A stretch of DNA of 64,000 nt from Otatea glauca (GCA_036346275.1 CM070719.1:34687591-34751590), one strand, 5' to 3'. Positions 1 through 11,545 are shown, counted from the stretch's first letter. Notes: generated by a model from the sequence alone, not told the origin. Made by a program: numbers and translations.

Positions 1-1130
1 TCTTCCCAGTCCACATCTTATATGGTATCTTATCTACAAATTTAGATGGTACCCTGTTTAGTGTGAAAGGTGCAGTTTCTAGAGCGTAACAATAAAAGGA
101 TAGTGGTAAATCTGGCTAACTCATCATTGACAGAACCATGTCTAACAAGGTGCGATTACGCCGCTCGGACACTCCATTCCTTTGAGGTGTGCTGGGAGGC
201 GTAAGTTGTGGAACAATTATACAACTCTTTAAATGATTATTAAACTCATGACTCAAATATTCGCCTCCACAATTAGATCGTAGAAACTTAATTTTCTTGC
301 CACATTGATTTTGTACTTCATTCTAGAATTCCTTGAACTTTTTAAAAGTTTCCGACTTGTGCCTAATTAAGTAGACATAACCGTATCTACTATAGTCACC
401 GGTAAAAGTAATGAAGTACTGAAAACCACCTCTACCTATCATGCTCATTGGTCCACATACATCAGTATGTACGAGTTCCAATAAGTCAGATGCTCTCTCA
501 CAATGCCTAGTTAAAAGTGTCTTGGTCATCTTACTAAGTAGACAAGACTCACATGTATCAAATGATTCAAAATCAAATGATTTTAGAAGACCAACTCTAT
601 GGAGCTTCATTATGCGTTTCTGACTAATATGACCCAAGCGACAATGCCAAAAGTAAGAGGGATTCAAATCATTAGGTCGAAGCATCTTAGCATCAATATT
701 ATAGACAGGTACATCATCAAGATTTAAAATAAACAACCCATTCACAATGGGAGCATAGCCATAAAACATCTTATTCAAAATTATAGAACAACCATTGTCC
801 TCAATAATGAATTTATAACCTTCTGCCAACAAACATGATGCAGATATAATGTCTTTACTTAATGCTGGAACATAATAACAATTATTTAATTCCATAATAA
901 ATCTTGAAGGTAAATGTAGTGGCATGATCCTGACGGCCAATGCGGCAACCCTTGCTTTATTCCAATGCAGAGATCAACCTTGTCTCTTGCAATGCTCCTA
1001 CTCCTCATTAACCCCTGCATCGAATTGCAAATATGAGCAACCGATCCGATATCAAATACCGAAGAGTTATTAGGAGAATCGGCAAGAAATACATTCTAAA
1101 ACATTATACCTGAATTTGATGTCTTAGATC
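1..1130 (-). pseudogene. pol: copia pol fragment: protease remnant, gag-pre-integrase, integrase
   Basis: On the minus strand the protease remnant (about 1130-1000) reads VFDIGSVAHICNSMQ, where the family has D-T-G; the middle active-site residue is Ile. From 940 down to 323 an open stretch carries the gag-pre-integrase domain (HCRLGH, then CESCLLSK, the HHCC zinc site) and the integrase start with the first catalytic Asp in HTDVCGP. Below 323 the frame continues after a stop as RSNCGGEY, where the second catalytic Asp is replaced by Asn, then SERRNRT with the catalytic Glu. Another in-frame stop follows near 115. The integrase would join element cDNA to host DNA, but this copy cannot be functional. 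Confidence 0.85.
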
Positions 1131-1269
1131 CACCATCATTTTTCAGATTTGCCAGGTACCTTTTGCAATTCCTCTTCCAACAGCCTAACTCTTTGCAGTA
1201 AAATCAGTCACTCTCTGAAGTAGAGCCAGACTTGGAATTAGGTTTAGACTTGTTGCTGGGGATCTTATC

Positions 1270-1973
1270 CTAAGCTTTACCCTTTCCTTTTCCTTTAGCC
1301 TTATCCTTCTTTGTGAAACTAGTACTTTTCTGCACCATCATCACATGACTAGTGCTTTTCTTAATGATGCCATGTGCCGTCTTGAGCATCATATGCAGTT
1401 CGGTGAGATTCTTGTCCATGCCATTTATATGAAAAGTTATAATGAATTGCCCTATGCTCGGAGGGAGCGACGCAAGAATCAAGTCAGTAGCCAACTCTTG
1501 GCTAAATGGAAAACCAAGTTTTTTCAAGCTCTGTGTGTAACCAACCATCTTGAGTATATGAGGGCTCACCAGACTGCCCTCGGCCAACTTACATCAAAAC
1601 AAGAACTTTGATATCTCATATCTCTCAGTCCTAGCTTGGGTCGCAATCATGCCCTTAAGCACCACGATCATATCGTAGATCTCTATATTCTCAAACTGCT
1701 TCTGAAGGTCTGAGTTCATAGCAACAAGCATGAGACATCTAACATCCAGGGACTCATCAACAACCTTTTTATAAGCGGCTTTAACAACACTGGAAGCATT
1801 CTCATCAGGCATATCTGGAATTGGTTGCTCTAGAATGTGTTCCTTTTTATCGTGCCTTAGGACAATTCTCAGGTTACAGGACCAATCTGCAAAGTTTGTT
1901 CCATTAATTTTTCCTTTTCAATTGCTGAACATAAAGCATAACTAGAAGTGGGTGCAGCAACAGGTGGTGCCAT
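1270..1973 (-). pseudogene. gag: copia gag polyprotein (UBN2-type), frameshifted
   Basis: The gag start is the ATG at 1973-1971, opening MAPPVAAPTSS. The frame breaks near 1870 and resumes as MPDENASSVVKAAYKKVVDE (1812-1594) and MAEGSLVSPHILKMVGYTQS (1587-1270). These blocks follow the order of the copia capsid domain (UBN2 family), which packages the element RNA in cytoplasmic particles. The C-terminus is Lys-rich (KDKAKGKGKGKA). A zinc-knuckle remnant further down (around 1210-1180) reads CKELGCWKRNC; the usual His is Cys, so the knuckle is damaged. Protease and integrase follow downstream on the same strand. Confidence 0.8.
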
Positions 1974-2599
1974 GATCTAAAACAGAAAATATGCCAAAAC
2001 TGAGAAAAACATTCATGAAATATAACTTATATTAAATAATTTAATAAATATACTCTCACTAAATTCCATATCTCTCTTATGGTACTTAGTGATGCAAGAC
2101 CCACAATTAATTAGTCTACTAGTCAGCTTTAGCGTCACTTCAAGTTGGCTAATGAATTTGGTAAACAACACTTTGCTAATCATATCACTATATGACTCTT
2201 GTTGTTGGGTAGCATCTCAATGCCTTGGCCCCAACTCTATGCCCCAAGGTCCATAACCATTATGAAGACCTTGTCAAGTGTAACCAATGCTTATGCGTGT
2301 GAGTGTCCGACACAAACCCATCTAATTAAGGAAAGTTAATGGCACCCTACTTTAGTAGACCTACCATTAATTTACATGATATTGAATGTGCATCCAATTG
2401 GGAGGGCATCATTTTTGCTTAATATTACGTGAGAGATCTTTACTTCTACCATGTTAAAAGCATTTGGAACAACTATATAACATGCATAGAAACCAATAAA
2501 CAAGAACATAAAAGCAATCATAGATAACCACATTAAATGTGACACAGTATGGCCCTTCACATGGTGATCTCCATCGCCATGTTTCCTGTTCATCTTGCC

Positions 2600-3985
2600 T
2601 CCAAGTGCTTGAGTCCTCGAAGTACTACCACTAAGCTTTTACTCCTAATCGCACTAGTAATAAATTACAAGGAATGAAGAAACATCACAACTCGACACGT
2701 TAGCCGTTTATACAGATATAGACAGCCTTGGGCTGCAATCAAGCATGACACAAAGGCCATGAAAATTACACACATGCATCGTATACACAAGGGGCCATAC
2801 TATTCACATCAATCCTGCAAAAACAAGTTATGCATAGAATCGCATTGCATTCTACTGAACGATGTGAACTCGCAACAAACTATAAGGCATTGTACATATA
2901 CGGCAGACCCTATACACACACCTTCTTCGGTAAACAAAGATCAAATAATGAATCCGACCATGGAAAACATCTTCAGGCAAATCATATTAACCCTATTTCT
3001 AGCTACATAATTCTGGGCGAAGGAGGGGTGATGGCTAGGGTTTTGGGAATTCTGAATCTCTACTATGTCTCTTAACCCTAAAGCCAGCACCCCCTCCCTT
3101 TAAATAGATGCCCCATAATGGGCTCTACATTAGAGGCACATTAGGAACTTAAAACCCATCAGAATTCGGATCACCATTCGAAATAAGTCCCAACCCTTTA
3201 AGCGTACGACCCTATAGGTTCACGTATACCTAGACATGGTCCGCATACTCTTACTCGACCATTAATCGGTAGCGGTCCCTAGCAGGATGTGCCAACTCCC
3301 AAGGATATGTAAAGATCACATCGGACGAAACTAAAATATGCATAGTAATATGCATTTCCCTTCACCTCATGATATCGATCAAACTCAAGGCAAGTACATG
3401 TCATCCTTGTTTATATAGCTCAACCACTCTTTCTCGATCATGTGACTCAGAAACCCCAACTACGATTAACTCTTTAACTGTGAGTATCATGGCCATGCAT
3501 TTCTAAAATTGAATGGAGGGGCAAATCGTATCTTGATCGACCATGCTTCGCAGCATGCTTCATGACAAACCCAAAAACCACCTTTATAATTACCCAGGTC
3601 TAAGGATATAGCATACACATTGTATTTAAGACCAACTGCTGACAAGAAGATTACAACGTTCTTGCAGTGTCTCAAGGTGAGTCAATCCAACTCCATGTTC
3701 TACAACATGTGTTCATATTATTGGTTTGATATATCTATATCTATGACCCATGAAACATGGTCATCAACCAATACATATGCTAGTCTATTCATATGTGTCC
3801 TCATATGTTTATCAACTAGGGATCACTTTAGAATAATCATCACAAAGTCATATATAGAGTTTCACAAACAAGTCATATACTTGCTAATAAATAATAATGA
3901 CAATATTCAAGTAACAAAATAAGTACTCATGAACATAAGAAAATATAATCATCTCTATGATTGCCTCTCGGGCATATCTCAAACA
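2600..3985 (-). repeat. 5' LTR of the left copia element
   Basis: The LTR start is TGTTT at 3985 reading leftward. The stretch contains the leading block typical of Angela/Tork LTRs (ATATGCCCGAGAGGCAATCA), and a TATA-like motif followed by a purine-rich and CCCTAGCC-containing transcript leader around 3107-3020. The 3' boundary is not resolved: I see no clear TGGTATCAGAGC primer site, so the end near 2600 is approximate. The stretch 1974-2600 is untranslated leader with no convincing gene. Confidence 0.55.
3099..3107 (-). promoter_or_regulatory. TATA-like box in copia LTR
   Basis: CTATTTAAA on the minus strand is followed by GGGAGGGGG. It sits in the middle of the LTR and about 1.1 kb upstream of the gag ATG, a normal place for the retrotransposon promoter. 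Confidence 0.4.
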
Positions 3986-4548
3986 ATAGGCTCTACGTTT
4001 TTAATAATTGACAGAGATTCATAACCTGCATAGATCTCCAACTTCCGGCGAGGGCCCATGGTTATACACTGTGATGGTGAGATTAACACGTATATGATAC
4101 AACCAAATTTTTGTAGATGGAAAATACTTACTTCTTTCCCATGCACTTTCTACAAATTGGAAATTTCATGGTATGCAGTTGGTCTGACTTGAAATAATAC
4201 GACAGTGTGCAACACTGCGTGGCTCCAATAGGAAATGGCTAACCTACAATTCTGCAAGAATGGTCTAGCATTAACTTTTATTCTTTTAATTAATGACTCT
4301 GCAAGGCTATTTTGTGTGTGTGGACATAGGGTAGTAAATACTATATATTAATGCCCAGAGCCATACAATAATCATTAAATGCCTTTGAGGTAAACTCACC
4401 AGCATTATCCATTTGATTAGACTTGATTATTTCTTCTAAAAAGGAGGCTCTCAATTTAATAATTTAGATGATTAATTTAGCAAAAACATGGTTCCTAGTA
4501 GATAAGAGATATACGTGGGACCATCTAGTAGAAGCATATATCAGTACA
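3986..4548 (-). pseudogene. pol: older copia integrase remnant
   Basis: Translating the minus strand gives a degraded but recognisable copia integrase and post-integrase stretch: ASTRWSHVYLLSTRNHVFAK, IKSNQMDNAGEFTSKAFNDY (second catalytic Asp in QMDNAGEF), HTQNSLAESLIKRIK (catalytic Glu in AESLIKR), ARPFLQNCRLAISYWSHAV, AYHEISNL, VHGKEVSIFHLQKFGC and MGPRRKLEIYAGYESLSIIK. Several stops interrupt it. Homology stops exactly at 3985/3986, where the LTR of the left copia element begins, so this older element was the target of that insertion. Confidence 0.75.
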
Positions 4549-5100
4549 ATAAAATATCTGAGGGGCCGACAAAGGAGGCGATCGGCCTAGAGCTAGACCG
4601 AGGGCACAGGGGAACGCGAGGGCAGGCGTGGGGGGCAGAGGATGGTGGGGCCGGAAAGGAGGCTCGAGAGGTAGCGGTTGCCGACACCTCGGGGAAGCCA
4701 GGAAGCGGCACCAGAGATGGGGTTGGCTAGGCGTCAGCTGGGAGAGTTAGAAGAGATGGAGGGGGAGAGGAGAGACGGGGAAGATGAAGAAGGGATAAGG
4801 ATGCTGAGTGGAAGAAAAAAGAAGAAAGAAAAGAAAAGAGGAGAAAAAAATCTATTTAAATCAGTGTGTCATCCAAAATTAATTAAAAATAGATAAATCA
4901 AACAACCTGAGTTATCAGGCATTTAAGTAAAAGATGTTAAACTAAAAATAACTAAAAGTTTAAAAGAGGCATTATACATATATTAAATAATAAAATTTTA
5001 AGAACAGGTTGGATGCTGTAAAATATGCAAAAATCTATTAGACACCTAAGATATGATATTTTGTAATTTATGAAATTAAATCAAATCCGACCAGTGATCT
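4549..5100. other. unassigned GC-rich and purine-rich stretch
   Basis: This holds a G-rich segment (about 4560-4760) and a GA-rich simple-sequence run (about 4740-4860), then AT-rich DNA. Short open frames here have low-complexity composition and no recognisable domain. I see no gene. Confidence 0.4.
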
Positions 5101-6520
5101 TCAGCTGCATCCGTGTGAGGACGACTACTTTTACTAAAATCCAAGCAAGCATTCTATTGATCATATTTGAATAAATTTTAATCAAATGTATTTGATTATA
5201 TGTGATATCATCATTGCATTGGAAAATCTCTTTTAAGAAAAACCCTAAATCGTACGCTGTTGGAAAGATGGATATTTGTGAACTGCTGTGGTAGTAATTG
5301 GTGTTGATATAATGAGTTGATGATGAACTGCAGTGACAATATTTGAATTAATAATATGTTAAATTGGCTCATCCAACGAATGGAGCCAGTGACGTATATA
5401 TGTATGTATGGTGAGTAAAGGGCGTCAATGAGAAGGTGGTATGCTAGTGGGGCCCCCTACATAGCTATAATATAAAGATGAACAACTACACTCGGGCAAT
5501 GAGTCGTATATATAGTATCAAGCATAGTGTGTGAAACCGACCAAAAAAGGTTGTTCTATGAAAGTATTATGATCTCCACATTGGGTATGAGTAGATAACT
5601 TAGAGTGTGAAGTTGGGTACACCGGAAGGTCCAGTGAGGGACACGCACTTCAGCTGCGGTTGAAGATTCCACGGCACTATATTTAAACGCCATGAGATGA
5701 GTATCTATGTTGTCAAGCGGAGTATAACTTGTATGCTGCGAGTGGGTGGAGAACGTTGGTGAAGGACACCACGGCTTGTCGGCCTGCTAGGGTTGGAGAC
5801 ATAATACAGGATTAGTGATAAACATTCTGAGGTCCCATAGGATGGGATCATTGTGAGTAAAGTGGTACAAATCTACGCAGGGTAAAATCATGAATTAATG
5901 CTTGTCTCCTAGATTGAAGGCTACGGAAGCTAAGTCTGCCTCATATCTGAGTGCTAATAAAAATTTCAATAATTAAAATCGAAAACCCACGCTTACCTAT
6001 AAAATACTATTTTCCTAAAGATAGATTTGAGAGAAGGTTGTCTATAAGATGGGCGATGGTAAAATTCATATGATACATTTTATTAATAATGTTTGCTGAG
6101 TACTTTTGTACTCACTCTTGTTTAACTCCCTCTTTGTTTAGAAGCTGGGCACTACGGATTCGTCTGCGAGGCATGGGTGAAGGATCATCCATTGAGTCAG
6201 GGTGACAAGGCAGTGGAGGACTACCAGGAAGACTGGGATGGATTAATGAACCGTACGGTAGAGACCGTTGATCCATTAGATACTTAGTGCTTATGTAAAT
6301 TAATTATTGATATAATATATGTAAGACTTAATAACTATGAATATGTAGTCTACGTGGCAATGAATTATAATAAGTTTTCATTTCAGTATCTAATTATTGT
6401 TCTACTGCAATACTTTGAATATGGTGTACTAACTGATAAAATGTTGGGTGCGCTCGATATTTTATTAGCTAATATGTCGATATCAGTATAATTAACTCAG
6501 AGAATTGCAGTGTTACTGTT
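5100..6520 (+). repeat. decayed gypsy LTR remnant (Tekay-like)
   Basis: Two blocks match the organisation of the long gypsy LTR at 55105-58809. Around 5855-5895 is a GTAAAGTGGTACAAATCTAC block comparable to GGGTAAAGTGTACAACCTCT near 58075. Around 6090-6112 is a GCTGAGTACTTTTGTACTCA motif, the same style as TTGTTGAGTGCCTTGAGTAG near 58410. Orientation is plus. Ends and target duplications are not visible and there is no adjoining coding region, so this is a fragment or old solo LTR. Confidence 0.45.
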
Positions 6521-6584
6521 ATTAGCTTTAACTAATTATGCCAGTCGCCACAGCAGACAATGTCGATCGGTCTCGACGGAGCTT

Positions 6585-7003
6585 CGTGGTTGTTGGCAAT
6601 GTAGTTGGAAAGCCGATCAAGCCCCTCGTACAACCCTTCACCAGATGCAGCACAAGTGCTCTGTACCAGTGCCGCTGGTGCAAGGAATGCAGACCAAGCT
6701 TGTCAGTGATTTCAGCAGCATTCATGGCATTAGGAAGATCCTGTTTGTTTGCACATAAAAGCATGACAGCATCACGCAGCTCATCCTCATTCAGCATCCT
6801 GTGGAGCTCATCTCTGGCCTCATCCAGCACCCTGTCATTGCAGTCCACAACAAAAAGGAGTCCCTGCGTATTCTGGAAGTAGTGCCTCCACAGGGGCCTG
6901 ATCTTATCCTGGCCATCGAGATCCCAAACGGTCAAGCCAATATTCGGCAGCATCGAACCTGACCATGAGAATCCTCATGTCGTTGGCGAAGAGGCGGCTG
7001 AAT
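6585..7003 (-). pseudogene. ARF: ADP-ribosylation factor (ARF) retrocopy, main part
   Basis: ARF is a small GTPase that recruits vesicle coats at Golgi membranes. On the minus strand this piece reads FSRLFANDMRILMV, then after a gap VWDLDGQDKIRPLWRHYFQN, DEARDELHRMLNEDELRDAV, ANKQDLPNAMNAAEITDKLG and RHWY: the classical ARF core with the switch II WDxxGQ and NKQD guanine-binding motifs. About 30 codons between the P-loop (now RFDAAE) and switch II are missing with a frame change, removing GKTT and switch I. A 4-nt deletion after RHWY shifts the C-terminus. There are no introns, although plant ARF genes have several, so a processed copy is likely. The first codons lie at 27826-27853, displaced by a 20.8-kb insertion. 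Confidence 0.88.
6999..7003. repeat. target-site duplication TGAAT (left)
   Basis: TGAAT immediately precedes the copia 5' LTR and is repeated at 27826-27830 directly after the 3' LTR, the 5-bp footprint expected of copia integration. Confidence 0.9.
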
Positions 7004-7657
7004 TGTTAGTTTTGGTCTAATAAATTCTAAGGCCCATGTGCAATATTAGGAGTTATGAGGACATTAGTCCCACATAGGTAATTGAGAGAAGGTTTGACCA
7101 ACTTAAATAGTTTGGACTGTTGTCCATCTGTTGTGAGGTTGAAAAAAAAGGAAAAGGCGATGCCACGCGCGCGCGTGTCGAGCCGAGCCGAGCTGTGGCG
7201 CGCGCGCGTCGAGCCGAGCCGAGCTGTGGCGTGTGGGAGTAGGCCTCCGGAACCTTGCCCTTCTTGAGATCTTGCTCGAGATAGAAGGCTGACAAGGTTT
7301 TTGGGAAATGTACCACGCGACTGTTCAAGCTTTTGTCCCGACCAGAAGCACCGGCGTCGGAAGGAGCCCTTCTGCACTGCATCAACCTCTCCACTACACT
7401 AAAGGGTTCTCTGCGACAACCTGTGATCCTCTACACCAACCGTCATGGCAAACAACACTGAGCAATGAGCAAGTCATTGTTCCGCCTGTGCCTGTGCCTA
7501 TGGTGTTTTTATCGTGTGTTCATTAGCCTTTGCGTTTGAGATAGATAGTTTGTTTTCTAGTACCTTTGGCTTTGAACTAGAATTGTGCAATTGTTTAATC
7601 ATGATTTACATAATTTTGTGGATTAAAATATTGAGAAAATTCCTAATATTTCCAACA
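7004..7657 (+). repeat. copia 5' LTR (654 bp, internally deleted)
   Basis: It starts TGTTAGTTTTGG and ends TTTCCAACA, matching the 3' LTR (26738-27825) at both ends. Relative to that 1088-bp copy, roughly 430 bp are absent between the GAGCCGAGCC repeats (about 7170-7235) and the AGGCCTCCGG block (about 7240). The missing part contains both TATA-like motifs present in the 3' copy. The right portion contains a short ATGGCAAACAACACTGAG start that stops after seven codons. Confidence 0.9.
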
Positions 7658-7699
7658 ATCCAAAAACCTTATCCTAGGAATTTTACAACTACTGGTTTC

Positions 7700-8500
7700 A
7701 CTACCGCACTTAAGCCAACTGTATTTGACGGCGCAAATTACAAGCGTTGGCGCGCCAAGATGATTCTGTGGTTGACTGCCATGAACGTGTATCACATTGC
7801 GCAAGGCAAGGCACAGCCTGAGGGTGGGCTCTCTCCTGAGCAGGAGAGTGCCTTCGCGGCTGCGGATAACTTGTTTAGAGGCGCCGTGATTAGTGTTCTT
7901 AGAGAATATCTTGTTGATGTGTATATGATTTTGCCAAGTGGTAAAGAAATGTGGGATGCACTTGAGGCAAAATTCGGAGTCTTTGACGCGGGTAGTGAAC
8001 TCTATGTCATGGAGCAGTTTCATGACGTTAAGATGGTTGATGACCATTCTGTAGTAGAACAAGCTCATGAGGTTCAAGCCTTTGCGAAAGAACATGAGAA
8101 TTTTACATGTGCATTGCCCGATAAGTTTGTGGCGAGATGCATTATTGCGAAGATGCCACCTTCTTGGAGGGATTTTGCCACTACTCTGAAACACAAGAGA
8201 CAAGAGTTCAGTGTTGCTGGTCTCATTGGGTCTTTAGATGTTGAGGAGAAAGCAAGGGCAAAAGATATACGTGGGAAAGAAAATTCTAGTGCCAATGTGG
8301 TACAAAAGAAAACCTTTCAATTCAACAAGAAGAATAAAAATAAGTCTGAAAAGCCTGAGAACAAGAACAAGGCCGCTCAAACTACTAGCTTCAAGAAGAA
8401 GAAGAACAAAGGAAAGGGAAACTGCTTTATTTGTGATGGTGATCGTAAAGACAATAAGCAAAAAAGTCCTCAAACGATGTTATTGGCAATACTGAGAAGG
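7700..8500 (+). pseudogene. gag: copia gag polyprotein (UBN2-type)
   Basis: The open frame (7514-8647) begins inside the LTR, but homology to gag starts around LKPTVFDGANYKRWRAKMIL (about 7710). It continues through EMWDALEAKF, ELYVMEQFHDVKMVDDHSVV and MPPSWRDFATTLKHKRQEFS, the copia capsid (UBN2) pattern. A Lys/Asn-rich segment leads to a defective zinc knuckle CFICDGDRKDNKQK, in which the His and last Cys are lost. The frame then shifts before the protease. No leader or tRNA primer site is seen between the LTR end (7657) and gag, so a small 5' deletion is likely. Confidence 0.85.
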
Positions 8501-8519
8501 GAACATCCGGGTATGTTTC

Positions 8520-8650
8520 AATACCTACCGTTCTATCAGTATGTCGTTCACCTGATAGGTGGATTGACACGGGGGCCAATATACATTTTTGTGCTGACAA
8601 ATCCTTATTCTCTTCTTACCAGGTCACAGGGGCTACCTCCGTGTTGATGG
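8520..8650 (+). pseudogene. copia aspartic protease remnant
   Basis: In a frame different from the gag frame, the DNA reads DRWIDTGANIHFCADKSLFS (about 8555-8615), which includes the aspartic-protease catalytic D-T-G. It joins the downstream polyprotein frame around 8641 (TSVLMGNGSQ). The protease would cleave Gag-Pol in the particle. The frame changes on both sides mean it is not expressed intact. Confidence 0.75.
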
Positions 8651-10491
8651 GGAATGGGTCACAGGCATTTGTATGTGGAGTCGGCACAGTTGACTTGAAG
8701 TTTACTTCAGGCAAAGTCGTGCGATTGACGAACGTGCATCACGTGCCCGTGATAAATAAAAACCTTGCCAGCGGGTCTCTATTGTGTAGAGATGGTTTTA
8801 AGTTAGTTTTTGAATCCAATAAGTGTGTTATTTCTAAAATTGGAACTTTTATTGGAAAAGGCTATGAGAGCGGAGGCTTGTTCCGCTTGTCTTTGATGGA
8901 CATGAATAAAATTGTGAATCATGTTTGTAATCATGAGACTGATGTTTGGCATTCACGACTTTGTCATATTAATCTTGGTTGCATGATGTGGTTAACCAGT
9001 ATGAATTTAATCCTAAAATTTACCCAAGTCAAAGGTTATAAGTGTCAAGTGTGTGTGCAATCTAAGCAACCTCGCAAGCGTCACAAGGCAGCTGAGGCGA
9101 GAAGCTTGGCACCGTTAGAACTAGTTCATACCGATTTATGCGAGATGAACGGGGTGTTGACAAAGGGTGGTAAGAGGTATTTCATGACTTTGATTAATGA
9201 TTCTACTAGATATTGCTATGTGTATTTATTAAAGTCAAAAGATGAGGCTTTTCACTATTTTAAGATCTATAAAGCTGAAGCTGAGAATCAACTTGAGAGA
9301 AAAATCAAACGGGTTAGGTCAGATCGTGGTGGAAAATACTTTTCTAGTAAGTTTAATTTATTCTGCGAGGAACATGGAATAATGCATGAGAGGACGCCTC
9401 CCTATTCGCCCCAATCAAACGTGGTTGCCGAAAGAAAAAACCGTACTCTAACTGAGATGGTTAACGCCATGTTAGAAACAGCGGGACTTTCCAAGGAATG
9501 GTGGGGTGAGGCTATATTGACTGCTTGTCATGTCCTGAACAGGGTTCCTACAAAGAATAAAGAAATCACACCATTCGAGGAATGGGAGAGGAAAAGATTA
9601 AATTTCTCTTATTTACGTACTTGGGGCTGTTTGGCTAAGGTCAATGTGCCTATCCCAAAGGAGCGTAAACTTGGACCAAAAACCGTTGATTGTGTCTTTA
9701 TTGGTTATGCTTTTCACAGCGTTGGATATAGGTTCTTAATAGTGAAATCTCGAGTATTTGATATGAGTGAAGGTACAATTTTAGAGTCCAATGATGCCAC
9801 ATTCTTTGAGGACTTATTCCCTATGAAAGAGACACTTAGCTCATCTGGTCAAGAATCTATCTTCTCTCCTAAACCTTCCACTCCTATACAAATTGAGCCT
9901 ACTTTTGAGGAAAATCCAATAGATAAGGACAATGAAGTAACTCGTAAGAGTAAGAGACTAAGGACTGCAAAGTCTTTTGGTGATGACTTCATTGTATATC
10001 TAGTGGATGATACTCCAAGAACCATTGAGAAGGCTTATTCATCTCAGGACGCTGACTGTTGGAAGGAAGCGGTCCAGAGTGAGATGGATTCCATCTTGAG
10101 CAATGGAACTTGGGAAGTTGTTGATCGTCCATATGGGTGTAAACCTGTAGGATGTAAGTGGGTGTTCAAGAAAAAGCTGAGGCCTGATGGTACGATTGAA
10201 AAGTACAAGGCAAGGCTTGTGGCCAAGGGTTATACCCAGAAAGAAGGCGAGGACTTCTTTGATACTTACTCACCTGTTGCCAGATTGACCACTATTAGAG
10301 TACTACTATCTTTGGCTGCCTCCTACGGTCTGATCATTCATCAGATGGACATAAAGATGGCTTTCCTTAATAGAGATTTGGATGAGGAAATCTATATGGA
10401 TCAGCCTGATGGATTTGTAGTAAAGGGTCATGAAGGAAAAGTGTGTAGGTTGTTGAAGTCTTTGTATGGCCTTAAGCAAGCACCTAAGTAG
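8641..10491 (+). pseudogene. pol: copia pol: gag-pre-integrase, integrase, RT N-terminal half
   Basis: This is a 616-codon open stretch. Residues 104-138 carry the HHCC zinc site (H104, H109, C135, C138). The integrase core has D165 (VHTDLC), D228 (RSDRGG) and E264 (VVAERKN), all three present. The GWG-like region and linker follow. Reverse transcriptase starts near residue 507 (KWVFKKKLRPDGT) with SPVARLTTIRVLLSLAAS and QMDIKMAFLN. The frame ends at TAG (10489-10491) directly after SLYGLKQAPK, where the family continues with Gln-Trp; a single CAG-to-TAG change would explain it. The polymerase active site is in the next frame segment. Confidence 0.9.
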
Positions 10492-10992
10492 TGGCACGAG
10501 AAGTTCGACAGAACTTTAACATCTGCCGGCTTTGTTGTGAATAAAGCTGACAAATGTGTGTATTACCGCTATGGTGGGAATGAAGGAGTGATTATGTGTC
10601 TATATGTTGATGACATACTGATCTTTGGGACGAACCTTAATGTGATTAAGGAAGCCAAGGACTTCTTGTCCGAAAAATTTGAAATGAAAGATTTGGGAGT
10701 AGCGGATGTCATCTTAAACATTAAATTGTTAAGAGAAGGTGACGATGGGATTACTCTTGAGCAGTCTCATTATGTGGAAAAGGTGTTGAGTCGCTTTGGC
10801 TATAGCGATTGCAAACCTGCTCCAACACCGTATGATTCAAGTGTGCTATTACGAAAGAACCAACGAATAGCAAAGGATCAATTGAGATATTCCCAAATCA
10901 TTGGTTCACTGATGTATTTAGCTAGTGCAACGAGGCTCGATATCTCATTTGTCGTGAGCAAACTAAGCCGCTTTGTTTCAAACCCGAGATGA
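10492..10992 (+). pseudogene. pol: copia RT C-terminal half
   Basis: This continues the same frame after the TAG stop (WHEKFDRTLTSAGF). The catalytic YVDD motif is intact in MCLYVDDILIFGTN (about 10600). KDFLSEKFEMKDLG and SQIIGSLMYLASATRLDISF follow, the usual RT thumb and connection. The frame stops at 10992 just before RNase H. Confidence 0.88.
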
Positions 10993-11545
10993 TCATTGGC
11001 ATGCTCTTGAGAGAGTAATGCGCTATCTAAAATGGACATCAAGTTATGGAATTCACTACACCGGTACCCTAGGTACTTGAGGGTTATAGTGATTCAAACC
11101 GATATCCGATGTCGATGAAATAAAAGCCACAAGTGGATATGTGTTCATATTGGGTGGTGGAGCTGTTTCTTGAAGTCTTGCAAGCGCACCATCTTAACGA
11201 GGTCTACAATGGAAGCGTAACTCACAAGATTAGATACCGCCATCGTGGAAGCCGCCGGTGCGTGAACTTGTGATGGACTTACCGTGGTTGAGAAACCAAT
11301 GCTCGCTATCCTTGAACCGTGACAATCGACGGTGATTGTCAAGGTGAATTTCTAAGGATAACATGAAGTCATCAAGGCACGTTAAGAGGCGGTTGAAGTC
11401 CGTCAGAAAATGAGAAACTCCGAGTTATAGCGTTGGACTATGTCCGACGGCTAAAAACTTAGCGCATCCTTTTACAAAGGGACTATCACGAATGTGATAG
11501 ATGAAGCATCGAGGAGATGGGCTTGAGACCCACATAAAGTCATGT
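10993..11545 (+). pseudogene. copia RNase H remnant and pol C-terminus
   Basis: Only short segments in shifting frames remain: WHALERVMRYLK, SYGIHYTGTL, ATSGYVFILGGGAVS and LAHPFTKGLSRNVIDEASRR (around 11460-11515). Their order matches the end of copia pol. Small indels are denser here than in the RT upstream. The rest, up to 11635, is 3' untranslated element DNA. Confidence 0.7.

Larger units (their letters stand above)
1..3985 (-). mobile_element. Ty1/copia retrotransposon, truncated by left window edge
   Basis: Read on the minus strand, this is the 5' part of an LTR retrotransposon: LTR, leader, gag, protease, gag-pre-integrase and integrase. The remainder of pol lies beyond position 1. 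The LTR opens with TGTTTGAGATATGCCC at 3985, the start style of Angela/Tork-type copia LTRs. The sequence just beyond it (3986 upward) is an older copia integrase reading frame, so the element is itself an insertion. Its partner target-site duplication would lie outside the window. Stop codons, frameshifts and active-site changes show that it is dead. Confidence 0.8.

Noticed and set aside
6538..6882. 114-codon plus-strand ORF
   Set aside because: Exact antisense shadow of the ARF retrocopy.
7053..7394. Minus-strand ORFs of 113-116 codons over the copia 5' LTR
   Set aside because: Antisense to an LTR with GC-rich simple repeats; not present as an open frame in the 3' LTR.
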